A stretch of DNA of 64,000 nt from Melastoma dodecandrum (taxonomy: Eukaryota > Streptophyta > Magnoliopsida > Myrtales > Melastomataceae), in NCBI GenBank assembly GCA_029817715.1, contig JARUPY010000190.1, positions 2,914,001 through 2,978,000 of the forward strand, written 5' to 3'. A model generated the notes under the pieces. It made no database searches and was not told the origin of the DNA. It was given only the letters and a program-made list of their open reading frames with translations. Both the position numbers and the translations under genes were made by a program. This document shows positions 11,264 through 23,572 of this stretch, piece by piece. How positions within the stretch are numbered: position 1 is the first letter of the stretch; every line of letters starts with the position of its first letter.

Positions 11264-12290
11264 ATGCAACGTAGCCGAAATGCTAATTCTTTGGAGTATA
11301 ACCCTGAGATCGAGCGGACGTGTCGTGCTCTAAGGAAAGAAGCAAGGCTTAGAAAACAACAAGAAAAGATGGCTCTTGAAAATATAGACATGGAGAATCA
11401 TAAGGCACTTGGAGACTATGCAATTCCATCCGTGGGTGATGTCCAGACAGGTATTCGAAGACCCGCAATAGCAGCAAATAATTTTGAAATCAAGCCGGCC
11501 ATCATCCAACTGGTGCAGAATCAATGTCAATTTGGTGGAAATGTTAGCGATGAGCCGAATGCCCATATTGCGAGTTTTCTCGAGATCTGCGATACATTTA
11601 AGAGCAATGGTGTATCCGATGACGCGATCCGACTGAGATTATTCCCATTCAGCTTACGGGACAAAGCGAAGTCGTGGTTATATTCTCTCACGCCAGGTTC
11701 AATTATGACATGGGATGACTTAGCTCGAGAATTCCTCACCAAGTTCTTTCCACCCATGAAGACGGTGAAGTTGAGGCGAGATATTACTACTTTTATGCAA
11801 CTCGATGGGGAGAGATTGTACGAGGCATGGGAGCGATATAAGGAATCACTTCGGAAGTGTCCACATCACGGCCTTCCGAAGTGGCTGATCGTGCAGACAT
11901 TTTATAATGGATTGCTACCTACAGTTCGGACATCGATTGACGCAGCAGCTGGTGGAGCATTAATGGCAAAACCAACCGATGAGGCGTACACATTGCTGGA
12001 AAATATGGCGATCAACACCGGCCAATGGGGCAATGAACGAGGATAGATGAGACAACAAGGCATGATGAATGTGGATTCGCTGACACATAAACGCCAAGAT
12101 TGATGCTCTCACAAAGATGATGCAGGGCAACTGAAGATGAATGTTATGAGTTGCGAGGTCTGCGGAGGAGAACACGACTCTGGTGAATGTGTGGAGACGG
12201 CAAATTATATGGGCAACTTCAACCGAGGGGCAGGTAATCCATTTTCTAATACCTACAATGCAGGTTGGAGAAACCATCCCAATTTTTCTT
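11264..12290 (+). pseudogene. Athila gag
   Basis: A 260-codon frame (11,264-12,046) holds the retrotransposon gag domain, including the stretches FLTKFFPPMKTVKLRRDI, QLDGERLYEAWERYKE and CPHHGLPKWL. A stop at 12,043 then interrupts the polyprotein. A zinc-knuckle-like CEVCGGEHDSGEC follows at about 12,146-12,190 after a frame change. Gag forms the virus-like particle that packages element RNA. Stops and shifts mean no full-length product is expected. Confidence 0.88.
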
Positions 12291-12430
12291 AGAGAGAGAC
12301 ACAACAACATGGACAGCCTGCTGGACCAAGTTCAAACATGCACATGAAGCAAAATTTTGAGCCTCCGGGGTTTCAAGCACAGCCACAACAAGTTGCAAAG
12401 GAAAAGGTAAGCATTGATGGCATGTTATAA

Positions 12431-13954
12431 TTGATTTCTTTACAAAACTCTTCTATAAAAAGTCTTGAATCATCGATGAGGACCATGGAGAACCAGATGG
12501 GTCAACTAGCATCTGCGATCGCCTCGAGGCCACCGGGAAACTTACCAAGTGACACCGAGATCAATCCAAGGTCAAAGGAACAATGTAAGGCAATGAACCT
12601 TAGAACCGGAAAGGTAATCAACGAATATATTGGTTCCTCAAGCCAGGAAAACAAGACTTCGTTTGAGGAGGAACTCGGACAAGGGGACATCAAGCAATCT
12701 GTAGATGAAAGAAGTGCATCTGAGCAAACTCCTCCTGAGGGTTCTCCTTCAGAAAATCAACCCAACAAGGTAATAGCTGATCTCAATGAAGGACAAGAAG
12801 AAAAGAGAAGTCCTGAACTCACTAAGGAGCTGAAAGCATGGAACCGTGAATGGCGTAAGAAACCAGCCCAGCCGCAACAAGTGACTTACCCGCCACCACC
12901 ATTCCCACAGCGATTGAAAAGAATGGAGGACGAGAAGCAATTCATGAGATTCCTGGAGCTTTTCAAACAGCTACACATCAACATCCCATTAACGGAAGCA
13001 ATCGACAAGATGCCCACGTACGCAAAATTTCTGAAGGATATTTTATCAAAGAAGCGAAGTTGGGAGAAATTTGAAGTGATTCCATTGTCAAAGGAGTACA
13101 ACATGGCATTGCATCAATCACTTCCGCCGAAGCTTGCCGATCCAGGGAGTTTTACTATCCCTTGTCACATTGGTTCTAAAAGTTTTAGTAATGCTTTATG
13201 TGATCTTGGTTCTTCAATTAATTTAATGCCTTACTCGATTTTTCAGGAACTAGGACTTGAAGGAGCAAAGCCAACAACAGTCACACTACAACTGGCGGAT
13301 CGATCGATTACACACCCATGGGGAGTAGTGGAGGACGTGTTAATTAACGTAGCTGATTTGATTTTGCCAGCAGATTTTTTAATTCTAAAGATGGAGGCTG
13401 ATAAAGATGTGCCGATTATACTTGGTCGACCGTTCCTTGCAACTGGTCGAACATCCATTGATGTAGCAGATGGAATTCTAAAAATGCGAGTTCATGATCA
13501 GGAAATGACTTTCAATATTTTTAATACTCTGAAATGCATTGATACTACTGATGAATGTTTTACTATTGACCAAGAGCAGAGTTTCCTGATTCAAGAGAAA
13601 GAGCATGAGGATTTCTCGCCGATGATAGAAGAGGATTCCATGGAAGTGAAGTACATTCAACAAATTGAACCTCTTGGAGTCGACCTCTCAAAATCTTCAA
13701 TGAAGCCATCCATCATAGAGCCTCACGTGCTGGAACTCAAACCCCTGCCTTCACATTTGAAATATACGTTTTTGGGTGAATCGAATACTTTACCAGTAAT
13801 TGTTTCTAATCGTTTAGATGACATGCAGTTGAATCAATTGTTGGACTTACTACGAGCACATAAAGAAGCAATCGGTTGGAGTTTAGCGGACCTCAAGGGG
13901 ATTAGTCCATCAATTTGTATGCATAAGATCCGACTGGTGGACGAAGAAAAGTGA
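12431..13954 (+). pseudogene. Athila gag tail and aspartic protease
   Basis: A 507-codon frame. Its first third is a charged linker with poly-acidic and proline-rich stretches. The retropepsin-like domain lies around residues 240-350, with the catalytic box CDLGSSINLMP and the later IILGRPFLATGRTSID motif. The frame ends at a TGA (13,952) where the family normally reads straight into reverse transcriptase. The protease would process the polyprotein. Confidence 0.88.
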
Positions 13955-14065
13955 GTGGTCGAAGCACAACGACGACTTAACCCAATCATGAAAGAGGTAG
14001 TAAAGAAAGAAGTTCTGAAATGACTCGATGCAGGTATAATCTATCCTATCTCTGATAGTAATTGG

Positions 14066-15364
14066 GTGAGTCCCGTTCAATGTGTTCCAAAGAAAGGAGG
14101 TATGACTGTAGTTTCCAATTATAAGAATGAATTGATTCCTACTCGGATAATAACAGGTTGGCGCGTATGCATGGATTATCGCAAGCTGAATAATCTGATA
14201 AAGAAGGATCACTTTCCGTTACCCTTCATCGATCAAATGCTTGATAGATTAGCTGGACATTCATTTTATTGTTTCCTTGATGGGTATGCAGGTTATAATC
14301 AAATTGCCATAGCGCCGGAGGACCAAGAGAAAACTACTTTTACGTGTCCGTATGGAACATTTGCTTTCAGGAGAATGCCGTTTGGACTCTGTAATGCCCC
14401 AAGCACCTTTCAAAGGTGTATGATGGCGATATTCTCCGATATGGTGGAGAAAGATATCGAGGTATTTATGGATGATTTTTCTGTTTCTGGTGACACTTTT
14501 GATCTATGTTTCCAGAATGTAGAGAAAGTGCTCACACGTTGCAAAGCGACCAACCTCGTGCTGAATTGGGAAAAGTGCCACTTCATGGTAAACGAAGGTA
14601 TTGTGTTAGGCCACAAGGTATCTGAGAAAGGACTTGAAGTAGACATGGCGAAAATCGAAGCCATTGAGCAGATGCAACCTCCGACAAATGTTAAGGCTGT
14701 TCGAAGTTTTCTAGGACACGCTGGTTTTTACAGACGTTTTATTAAAGATTTCTCAAAGATTGCTAAGCCTCTTAGTAAATTACTCGAGAATGATGTTCGT
14801 TTTGAATTTACTAATGAATGTTTACAGGCATTTCAAGAGTTAAAAGGGCGTCTAGTCACCGCACCTATAGTGATAGCTCCGAATTGGAGTTTACCGTTCG
14901 AGATTATGACAGATGCGAGTGATTTTGCTGTTGGAGTCGTACTTGGCCAAAGAAAGGATAAGGTGTTTCACACCATATACTATGCCAGCAAGACGTTATC
15001 GGATGCCCAGCTCAATTATGCAACAACGGAGAAAGAGTTTCTTGCTGTTGTTTATGCCTTTGATAAATTTCGTTCTTATCTTCTCGGTACACATGTTGTG
15101 GTTTATACAGATCATTCGGCAATCAAATACTTGATGGCAAAGAAAGACGCAAAACCGAGATTGATAAGGTGGATTCTACTACTTCAAGAGTTCGGCATTG
15201 AGATTCGCGATAGGAAGGGGGTTGAGAATCCAGTTGCAGATCATCTTTCAAGATTGGAATCTAGAAAGGCCGAAACTAAATTGAGCAAAGGAAAGGATGA
15301 AAGGCAGGTGGATGACAATTTTCCAGACGAACATTTATTTTCCATAATTGCGGCGATGACTTAA
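14066..15364 (+). pseudogene. Athila reverse transcriptase and RNase H
   Basis: A 432-codon frame with the gypsy RT motifs [39 protein letters not shown] and the catalytic FMDDF box near residue 135. The RNase H domain follows, with [20 protein letters not shown] and TDHSAIKYL, and ends in VADHLSRL. The first ~35 codons of the domain lie upstream in the same frame but behind a TGA at 14,021, where a tryptophan is expected (the family sequence is LKWLDAG). The enzyme would copy element RNA into DNA. Confidence 0.9.
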
Positions 15365-15460
15365 AGCACTCCATGGTACGCAGATTTCGTCAACTTTATT
15401 GTAAGTAATGAACTTCCTCCAAACTTAAATTTCCATCAGCGAAAAAAATTTCTTCATGAT

Positions 15461-16549
15461 GTGCGATCTTATTTTTGGGATGAACCTTATTTGTTTAAGT
15501 TGGGAAAAGATAATTTGTTTCGACGATGTGTCCCGGAAGAGGAACAACTCTTGATACTTACAGGTTGTCATGCAAGCTTGTATGGAGGTCATTTTGGAGG
15601 CATAAAAACAGCCTCAAAGGTACTTCAAAGCGGATTTTATTGGCCGACTCTATTTAAAGATGCTCCTGAGTTTGTCATGAAATGTGATGAATGTCAAAGG
15701 GTTGGAAATATTTCTCGAAGGCATGAGATGCCATTGACTAACATTCTTGAGGTTGAATTGTTCGATGTTTGGGGAATAGACTTTATGGGGCCGTTTCCTT
15801 CGTTGTTTGGGAATTCTAACATTCTGGTTGCAGTGGATTATGTCTCAAAGTGGGTGGAAGCATGTGCATGCCCCAAGAATGACGCACAGGTGGTGACACG
15901 ATTCTTGAAGAGGAACATATTCACTCGTTTTGGTACTCCAAGAGCTATCATAAGTGATGGAGGTACGCATTTTTGTAACAAATTATTTGAGAAGTTGCTT
16001 TTGAAATATGGAGTGAAGCATAAGGTCACAACGGCATACCACCCGCAAGCTAACAGACAAGTAGAAGTGACAAATCGGGAGATCAAGCGGATCTTGGAGA
16101 AAACCGTTAATCCATCTCGCAAGGACTGGGCAATGAAGCTAGACGATGCACTTTGGGCTTATCGAACAGCATTCAAAACACCCATTGGGATGTCACCATA
16201 CCAGCTGGTTTTCGGAAAGAGTTGTCACTTACCGCTGGAACTCGAACACAAGGCATATTGGGCGGTAAGAAAGTTGAATTTAGATCCACAATTGGCATTT
16301 CAGAAACGTCTTTTGCAGGTACATGAGCTAGAAGAGTTCCGCCTACAAGCATACGAGAGTTCACGGATATACAAAGAGAAAACGAAATTGTGGCATGACA
16401 AGAAGATCTTGAATAAAGAATTCCAAAAAGGGCAGCAAGTTCTTCTTTATAACTCTCGTCTTAAACTTTTTCCTGGAAAATTTAAGTCACGGTGGTCCGG
16501 ACCATTTGTGGTTAATCGTGTGTTATCTTTTGGAGCTGTGGAATTGTAG
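15461..16549 (+). pseudogene. Athila integrase
   Basis: A 362-codon frame. The HHCC zinc-binding domain is near residues 30-85 ([17 protein letters not shown]). The catalytic core carries [15 protein letters not shown] and a glutamate in [11 protein letters not shown]. One change from consensus is R for G in the PQANGQVE segment. The C-terminal part with [10 protein letters not shown] is typical of Athila. A TAG at 16,547 ends the frame about 25 codons early, since KPYFGG can be read downstream. Confidence 0.9.
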
Positions 16550-17880
16550 GGAAACGAAGTACTTTTCATGGTGAACGGACAATGTCTCAAGCCATATTTT
16601 GGAGGAATAATTGAGCGGCAACCCAGCATGGCCGCACTTGCCGAGCCAACTTATACATGAAAAGGGAGACAAGAGTCAAGCCGACCAGCTATCCCAGGGG
16701 AGTATTACGTTCCATTTATTCTTTTATGCTTTATATAACATCGGGACGATGCATAATCTAGGTTTGGGGGTGTCGACTCTTTTCTTGTCTGCTCTGCTTT
16801 GATTTTGTGGTTATTGTGATCTTTTGAACGTGATTTATTTTAATTGAAAGTCCGATGTGCTTTGATGTGCTTGCGTGTTTACTTTTCTGAAATACGATTG
16901 TCGACTCTTTTCTTGTCTGATCTGCTTTGATTTTGTGGTTATTGTGATCTTTTGTTTTGATTTTTTTTTTATGTTGAGTCAAGTTTGTCAATCTCCTCAG
17001 TGAAACTTGATGAAATCTTTGATGAGCTGACCCTGATTCAAGGATGACTATTAATGCATTTGCTCACAACCTATGGAATAGTTAAAAACGAATCTTAATT
17101 GTTGATTGGACTTAAAGTGTTTTCTAAATTGAATAATTTCTCGGTATGAAGTGTTAGTGAATGAAAACAATTTTAGAAATCTAATAACACATGGTAGTTG
17201 GCGTTGAGTGGTGCTAGTCACACATTGACTGAAAACGAGTCTTGGTTAAAAAAGAAAAAAGAAAACAAATAACGGTTACCAAGGCTCTGAGTACCAATGT
17301 TTAGGTGCGTAAAAAGGAAAAAAAACAAAAGAAAAGAAAAAAAAAGAAAAAAAAAGAGAAAAGTTGTTTGATTTGCGCCTAATTATGTACTTGTGGTGTG
17401 AGTCCTTTTTGGTGTACTCGAGCATGGGATCCGAGGGGTGCTTCATCACCTAGTGCCTTGGTCCAATTGGACTGAGAGTCATTGATTGAATGCTCGTTAC
17501 ATGGGTGCACTAGATTGTGATGATACATTTAGAGTCGTGTAACCAAAATAAAATTTTGTTGAAGAAAGTGATGAAAGAAACAACCTATGGATGAGTGGAC
17601 GGTTGGTGTTTGACGTGTTTTCCGCAAGGTGCTAGTCTAGTGTGTTTTATTGGAAGTCTTTAATTGTTGATTTCACTTCATGACATACCGACTTGATCAT
17701 TTTTGGAAAATTGAATAAAGTTTTTTTTTTAATAAATGACTTGACTATGGGAAGTGAGCAGATGCATTGCTGAGAATATAATGGGAGTGCTTCGAAGAGA
17801 TTGATTCGGGTGTTGCTGAGGAGCGTCGTTAGCTTTATTTTCGTGTTTTGTTTCGATGCATTTGCTCGAGGACTAGCAAA
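16550..17880 (+). other. Athila 3' noncoding region with LTR-derived insertion
   Basis: No open frame of note. Position 16,761 carries AGGTTTGGGGGTG, a near copy of the terminal polypurine tract. A 79-bp piece identical to the LTR interior sits at 16,822-16,900, flanked by two copies of a ~53-bp sequence (16,773-16,825 and 16,901-16,954). An A-rich simple tract lies at 17,312-17,362. Confidence 0.75.
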
Positions 17881-17882
17881 TA

Positions 17883-17895
17883 TTAGGTTTGGGGG
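17883..17895 (+). other. Athila polypurine tract
   Basis: ATTAGGTTTGGGGG directly precedes the 3' LTR start TGTTAATAAC. This is the expected primer site for plus-strand synthesis. Confidence 0.7.
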
Positions 17896-19339
17896 TGTTA
17901 ATAACTCTATGAGAGTTATTTGGTACTCTTAACGGGGCTTTACATGGTTAGTTAGACGAGTTTATGTTAGAGTTTTTATAAGTTTTTATCGTGTTTTTAT
18001 TTCGGTTTAGTTTTTGTTATTTTATTAAATCTTGAGCTTATTTTGAGAGTAATTAGAACCTAGTTGATGCATCTTGGATTTGTTTTGATTTGATGTAGGT
18101 AAATGAAGAAAATCATAAGATTGGCAAGTGAAAATTGGACGAAATTTGATAAAGTGCTGAAAAGTTACAGAGAGCAGAAGGATGCGTCCTTCAATCTCAA
18201 GGACGCGTCCATGATGAATCAGTAAACCTACAGAAAGCAGAAGGACGCGTCCCTCATTCTCAGGGACGCGACCTTCGACAATCTGCACAAGATCTCGCCA
18301 AATCACTTGATTTCTTCATTATCACGATTTGAAGAGAGAGAGGGCATCAATTAGTTACCATTTTATTATTCTTAGGATATTTTGGTATTTATTTATTTTC
18401 TTAGGCTCTTTAGGATCTTAGAGAATATTAGGAAATCTTTTAAGGGAATAATATATTCTCTAGGATAGCATAAGGAAGGGGAGAGAGTTTTCATTGAGTT
18501 TTAGAGTTTTTTTTTTTTTGACTTTGGCTCTGAGGAGAAAGGAGAGGTGATGACTAGGGTTCGAGAAAAGATCCGGACGAGGCAACTACCAACCAGATCG
18601 GGAGATCGGGAGGGCGTTCCTTATCTATTTTTCTTGATTTCTTTATGTCGATGCTATTTTCTTCTGAACTTTGGATGTTTTCTTATTTTAGCATGAACTA
18701 ATTTTCTTATCTAGGGTGCTAAATTTGCGAGACTTGTCAAGGTGATTTTGAACGTGATTTATTTTTATTGAAAGTCCGATGTGCTTTGATGTGCTTGCGT
18801 GTTTACTTTTCTGAAATACGATTGGCGTCGGTTTCTGAAATAACTCGGATTACCTTAGCATCGGGAGGTGTAAGATTAATTCGAGAGGAAAATCAAAGAA
18901 CAGGTTAATAGAAACTGGAGATAGGGATATCACAGTTGATATTAATTAGATTGACTATTGAGAGTAGATTAACAGAAATCGTAGATAGGGATATCACGGT
19001 TGATGTTAATTAAATCGAATGCTAGGAGTTAATGGAATATAGATCGTAGGGATAAGTCTAATATATCGGAGAGCATGATTTAAATTCTCGGACAACTTTA
19101 ACTAAACGTTCAATTGATCCACGATAAGTTATGTAAATTTAGTTGCCCTAGGCTTTTCTCATTGATATTTTCTCATAATCCTTGCTCATTTTATTTTAGT
19201 AATTTTTGTTTAATCCATCATTTATTCGATTAGTGGTTTAATTGGTATTCAGCAACAATTAGTCCTCGTGGGAACGATATCTTTCGTGCTATAATCGATT
19301 TGTGTGTATACTTGCGCACAACACATTTTTAGCAGAACA
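17896..19339 (+). repeat. Athila 3' LTR
   Basis: It starts TGTTAATAAC and ends AGCAGAACA. It is collinear with 9,691-11,133 and has a 16-bp deletion near 19,230 relative to the 5' LTR. Confidence 0.88.
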
Positions 19340-19381
19340 GCGTGACATGCTATATATTTTCATTTTAACGTGGCTTCCGAA

Positions 19382-19715
19382 TCCTCTGAAATCCCCACCT
19401 CATCCTAATCCTTCTGTAAGCAGTGATAATGTAAGGGATTGTTCCATCTTTACCTGTGCTTTGATTCGTCCTGCATAAAGCCGGCGGTTTTCAATGTCGG
19501 AGGACAATGAGAGTGGATGAAACTGCAGGCACAATTGGACACTCTGTTGTGTCTTCGGGCTTCCTGTCCTAGCAGGGAGCAACGTGTCTGCACGTTCATG
19601 ACAGGCTTGGAGAAACCATTAAATAATTGACCTTTCACTGAATCGACGTCAAGGTGTGGATGACATGAAGGAAGTAAGCATTGTCGCGAAACCACCGCAA
19701 ATAAGATCAATTACG
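19382..19715. other. Second copy of the 5,053-5,390 segment
   Basis: It shares TCCTCTGAAATCCCCACCTC, CTTTGATTCGTCCTGCATAA and later stretches with 5,053-5,390. On the minus strand a PHLDVDSVKGQLFNGFSK-like reading is retained. It is cut at the right by the second copia relic. No protein family recognised. Confidence 0.5.
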
Positions 19716-19719
19716 TATC

Positions 19720-21213
19720 AATCGCCATTTATGGTAAGATCTGTAGAATTGAAAACGGTGGAAGGACAAAAAGGCGAGAAAATTCGAGTATTGCGGACAT
19801 ACAACGTAGGTGAATTTTGCTCAAAGAGTTTAACTTGTTTTGCAGGAAGAGTGGCATAAAAAGGGAACTCTCCTGTCTAGAGACCACACAACAGAATGGG
19901 ATTGCCGAAAGGAAGATTCGACATCTTACGGAGACTTGTAAGTCGTGGTTACACATGAAGAATCTACCAAAGTAGTTATGGGCGGAAGGCATGAAGTGTG
20001 CTGCCAATGTCCTCAATCGAGCTCCTCCCAAATAATCTCAAATCGCCATTCAAGATGTTATATGGGTTCAAGTCAAGTGGTTAGTATTTTCAAGTTTTCG
20101 GGTTTATTTGTTATGTCCATGTTCTAGATTCGAGGAGGAGCAAACTGAATGCAAAGGTTGTCAAGTGCGTATTCGTCGGCTATGACGAAGGAGGAAAGGG
20201 TGGCGATGTATGGATCCATCGACCCACAAATGCACTGTGTCGAGAGATGTTGTCTTCGACGAAATCTCCTCATACTACATCAAGAATGTTGAGGAGAATG
20301 TTCATACTAACCTTCTCGTGTCTATGTCTACGGGAGGCTCTTCTAGTAGAGATTGTGGTGACAGGGGGAGCTTCGACTTATCTCAAGGTATTTCAGTTGA
20401 AGAAGGTATAGAGAATCAAAGTCTATAGGAAAGCACACATCAGGAAGAATCTGGTCTACAGAAGAATGGGGAATCTCGGCCAAAGAGGAACACTGTAAGG
20501 CCATATTTATTTTATCGTAAAAAAAACAAGAATCGGCGGATGATTTTGTGACAACTTTCTGTTGTTTTTTGGCAAATGCAGTAGACGACGAGGAACCCTC
20601 GTCTTATAATGAAGCAAAGGGTGTCAAGGAATGGGTGGCAACGATGGAGGAGGAAATGTAGGCTCTCGAGAAGAATGGGACGTGGGATGTCGTTCCAAAA
20701 CCTTCTGATACTCAAGCTGTCACTTGTAAGTGGGTGTATCGAATCAAGAGAAAAGCTTATGGAAGCGTAGATCGATACAAGGCAAGATTGGTCGCTCGAG
20801 GATTCTCGCAGAAGTATTGAGAAGATTATGAGGAGACATTCAGTCTAGTAGCGAAGATGACGTCGATTCGCACTGTTTTGGCCTTGACAGCAAGTTCTCG
20901 ATGGAAGCTGTGGAAATTGGATGTCAAGAATGCATTTCTCTACGGAGAACTCAATTGCTCGATCTATACGGAACAACCACCTGGATTCGAGAAAAAGGGT
21001 GGTCACCAGTTGGTATGTAGACTTAAGAAGGCCTTATATAGATTGAAGCAAGCCAACATGTGCTTGGTATGGGAAGATTACAGAATATCTTTGGTTTTGT
21101 GGGTACGTAGCTTCGGAATCCGATTCAAGTCTATTTGTAAAGGAGCATCAAGGACAGATGGTGGTGGTACTTCTATATATGGATGATGATATAATCCTGA
21201 CCGGCAACAACTA
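19720..21213 (+). mobile_element. Ty1/copia relic of a second family, both ends truncated
   Basis: Broken frames encode copia integrase and reverse transcriptase. The integrase shows QQNGIAERKIRHLTET (with shifts near 19,890-19,930), a KSPFKMLYG segment and the FVGYDEGGKGWR region. RT shows CKWVYRIKRKA, YKARLVARGFSQ, LDVKNAFLYGEL and ends just after LYMDDD at 21,171-21,190. Stops occur near 20,658 and 20,818. The wording differs from copy A/B, so it is another copia family. It joins the SPH flank module abruptly at about 21,214. No LTRs are visible. Confidence 0.85.
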
Positions 21214-21214
21214 T

Positions 21215-21720
21215 GGAGAGGGTTTTATTGATCTTGAAAGAGGGTCGAGGGATTAAACAGGATCTCGATTTATGTTTGTAATCCATTATATATGAATCTT
21301 GTTCTCCATACGTGGACGTAGGTCAATGACCGAACTAAGTAAATTCTTCATCTCCTTATTTTTTGTGAACTTTGATCGAAGACCGGATCCGTCTTCCGCA
21401 GACTTATTTCATTACAAATGGATCTTGTTCTTCATCCGTGAACATAAGTAAATCTGACTGAACCACGTAGATTTTGCCTCCTTATCTTTCGCATACTTGT
21501 GATTAATGATCGGATCCGATTCGACACGCTTATGCGTGTTACCACACCCCAATATTAACGAAAACAAATTAGAACATATTTTCACATGACACATATAGCA
21601 GACATAACACAGTAAACTTCTTAGTTATCACTCACGCGAAGGTCGGGCCCTTTGAGTTTTATTGTGTATACATATACGCCCCCACCGAAATTTATTTAGA
21701 AGGACATACCGGCGGGGGGT
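21215..21720. repeat. SPH 3'-flank module (copy 2)
   Basis: Nearly identical to 5,747-6,246, with the two ~100-bp units near 21,270-21,380 and 21,420-21,520. It lacks the first ~70 bases of copy 1 because the copia relic replaces them. Confidence 0.65.
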
Positions 21721-21791
21721 CTTTAGTGACGATTGCGCACGGAGTATCATCGACCCTCGATCTTATCCGCACGAGGCCCTGGGGCAGCGGC

Positions 21792-22202
21792 TTATTGCAC
21801 CCAATCATAACAGCCGACCATCCTAGTGTCGCTCGAAAACAAGCAGGAACCGTTGCTCCGGATGCTCCAGTGACAAGTATCGCATACGTAGCGATGGACG
21901 TTGTCGTCATAGACGACTAGCCCATGCGAGGAGTCCCTCAACGAAATCCTACAGTGAAAGAGAGTAGTACCGAAGAAACTAGTATGAAAGCTGAACCCCC
22001 ACTGTCCCCTGGGGTGTAGTGCTACGAATCCGAGGTCATCGTCCGCGGACGCGCAATGGACACCGATATCCTCTCCGTTGATATCATTCTCTACGACTAC
22101 GCGTTTCGCAGGGGTGGCAGCAACATGAACCTGAGCAACAACCATAACAAGGCACAACATGAGGATGAAAACACCCGACTTCACTATGGAATTCATGATC
22201 AT
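21792..22202 (-). CDS. Plant self-incompatibility S1 family protein (SPH), copy 2
   Basis: A 136-codon frame starting MIMNSIVKSG, with a signal peptide over residues 1-25 and the full SPH core (VHC, FGTTLFHC, CDTCHWSI). The frame is open 27 codons further upstream, but that part overlaps the TATA box at 22,257 and is absent from copy 1, so I chose the internal start. It differs from copy 1 by very few residues, for example N for S before GSC and a final Q for K. Intact, secreted and probably recently duplicated. Expression cannot be judged from sequence. Confidence 0.85.
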   Translation of the reverse strand: MIMNSIVKSGVFILMLCLVMVVAQVHVAATPAKRVVVENDINGEDIGVHCASADDDLGFVALHPRGQWGFSFHTSFFGTTLFHCRISLRDSSHGLVVYDDNVHRYVCDTCHWSIRSNGSCLFSSDTRMVGCYDWVQ

Positions 22203-22256
22203 TATCCTCCAAATTTGACGGCTGAGGTTCAATATTAATGAACAGCCGAAGGGACT

Positions 22257-22267
22257 ATTTAAAAGGG
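22257..22267 (-). promoter_or_regulatory. TATA-type box of SPH copy 2
   Basis: CCTTTTAAATA on the minus strand, 55 nt upstream of the chosen ATG, as in copies 1 and 3. Confidence 0.5.
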
Positions 22268-22496
22268 GAAGAACAGGAAACATTGGGACATCTTTAGTAT
22301 CGATACTATATTATTTTTAACAATGGGGTTCTTGTCTTGGACTCTCCCTAGGAGGTCTTCCTCCACTAGCGGGTCTTTTCGAAAAACTCCATTTTCTTAA
22401 ATATTTCCCCTGCCTAAAACTTATCATTCAAACAATACTCCAACGAGACAGCAGCTGTTCGACATTAGCGTGAGTTCGGAGGGGGGAGAAGCTCTG

Positions 22497-22975
22497 AAAA
22501 TTATAATTATAAATTACTTACTGTCAACTCACATGGAGCACGTAACGAACAAAAAGTATTTAAGATAAATATGCCTATAAAAAAGTCGGTTCACGAAAGT
22601 CAAACTTCGGTTTCCAATAAATAAGAAAAATAAAAAGTAAAAAAGTCAAAATTTTTATTTCTAGATATTACTTACAAAATTTAGAAATTATCTTCTAATT
22701 TTTTTATGCCTAACATTTGGAAAAAGGCCCACATTTGATGCATAACAATAAATAGATAGTTAGCGTGGAGGAATCATTCCTGTATTTTTTATTTTTTTTT
22801 TTGCATTAATGAAAAATTGGATTTCTCGTTATTACAGTTCATCGTAGTTGAACCATCGGATGCTACTTTTTGAGAAAGTACAAGTTGGTCATCGTAGACC
22901 AACTTTTTGAAATTTTACCGCAGTGATAAAATGGTAATTTCACACTGAAAATAGGTTCGGAATGTACTGTTCTGT
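22497..22975. repeat. SPH promoter-side spacer repeat (copy 2)
   Basis: Near-identical to 6,957-7,430, including the short AGTTGGTC/GACCAACT inverted repeat. No genes. Confidence 0.7.
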
Positions 22976-22982
22976 ACTGTTA

Positions 22983-23572
22983 TGTTTAGTAAATTACTAA
23001 AAAGTTTAGTAATCGATTACTAAATATTCTGCACATTTGCTAAAAAAATAGTAAACGATTACGAAAAAAAATGACGACTTTAGTAATTTACTAACGACTT
23101 TACAATGTTACACAGTAATTTACGAATTTCACTTATAAAATTAGTATACTAAAATGGTTATACGACGAATCGAGAAAATTACTAAAAATAGCAATTTTAC
23201 TAAAAAAATTGGGAACCCGTTACTAATTTTTTACTATTTGAGTTTTCGGAAAGTTACTAAACTACGTTTAGTAAATCGGAGGTGAAATTTACTAAAAAGT
23301 TTAGTAACCGATTACTAAACTTGAACGGTGAAACTTTAGTATCGGTTTACAAAAAAAAGCCAAAATCACCGATATTTTTAGTAACCGGTTACTAAGCTTT
23401 TTAGTAAATTTTTCCTCCGATTTACTAAACGTAATTTTAGTAACTTTTCGGATTTTCAAACAGTAAAAAATTAGTAACGGTTTACAATTTTTTACAACAG
23501 TTTACTAATGATTTTACTAAAAAACGTCGATTTTTAGTAAAGATTACTAAAAAAAAAGTCGATTTTAGTAAA
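22983..23572. repeat. AT-rich foldback element inside copia gag (copy 2)
   Basis: Second copy of the element at 7,440-8,031. The palindrome arms lie near 23,218-23,320 and 23,381-23,480. It is inserted at the same place in the copia gag, so the insertion predates the duplication. Confidence 0.65.

Larger units (their letters stand above)
9691..19339 (+). mobile_element. Athila-type Ty3/gypsy LTR retrotransposon, two LTRs, coding frames broken
   Basis: A 9.6-kb element with direct LTRs of about 1.43 kb (9,691-11,133 and 17,896-19,339), a tRNA-Asp-type primer binding site, gag, protease, reverse transcriptase, RNase H and integrase in gypsy order, a 1.3-kb noncoding 3' region and a polypurine tract. 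The gag and integrase wording and the tRNA-Asp primer site fit the Athila lineage. In-frame stops interrupt gag (12,043), the protease/RT junction (13,952), the RT start (14,021) and the end of integrase (16,547). The LTRs differ by many substitutions and a 16-bp deletion in the 3' LTR, so it is not a recent insertion. No env-like frame is seen. Confidence 0.92.

Noticed and set aside
22203..22283. 27-codon N-terminal extension of SPH copies 2 and 3
   Set aside because: It covers the TATA box and is broken in copy 1; the signal peptide starts at the internal methionine.
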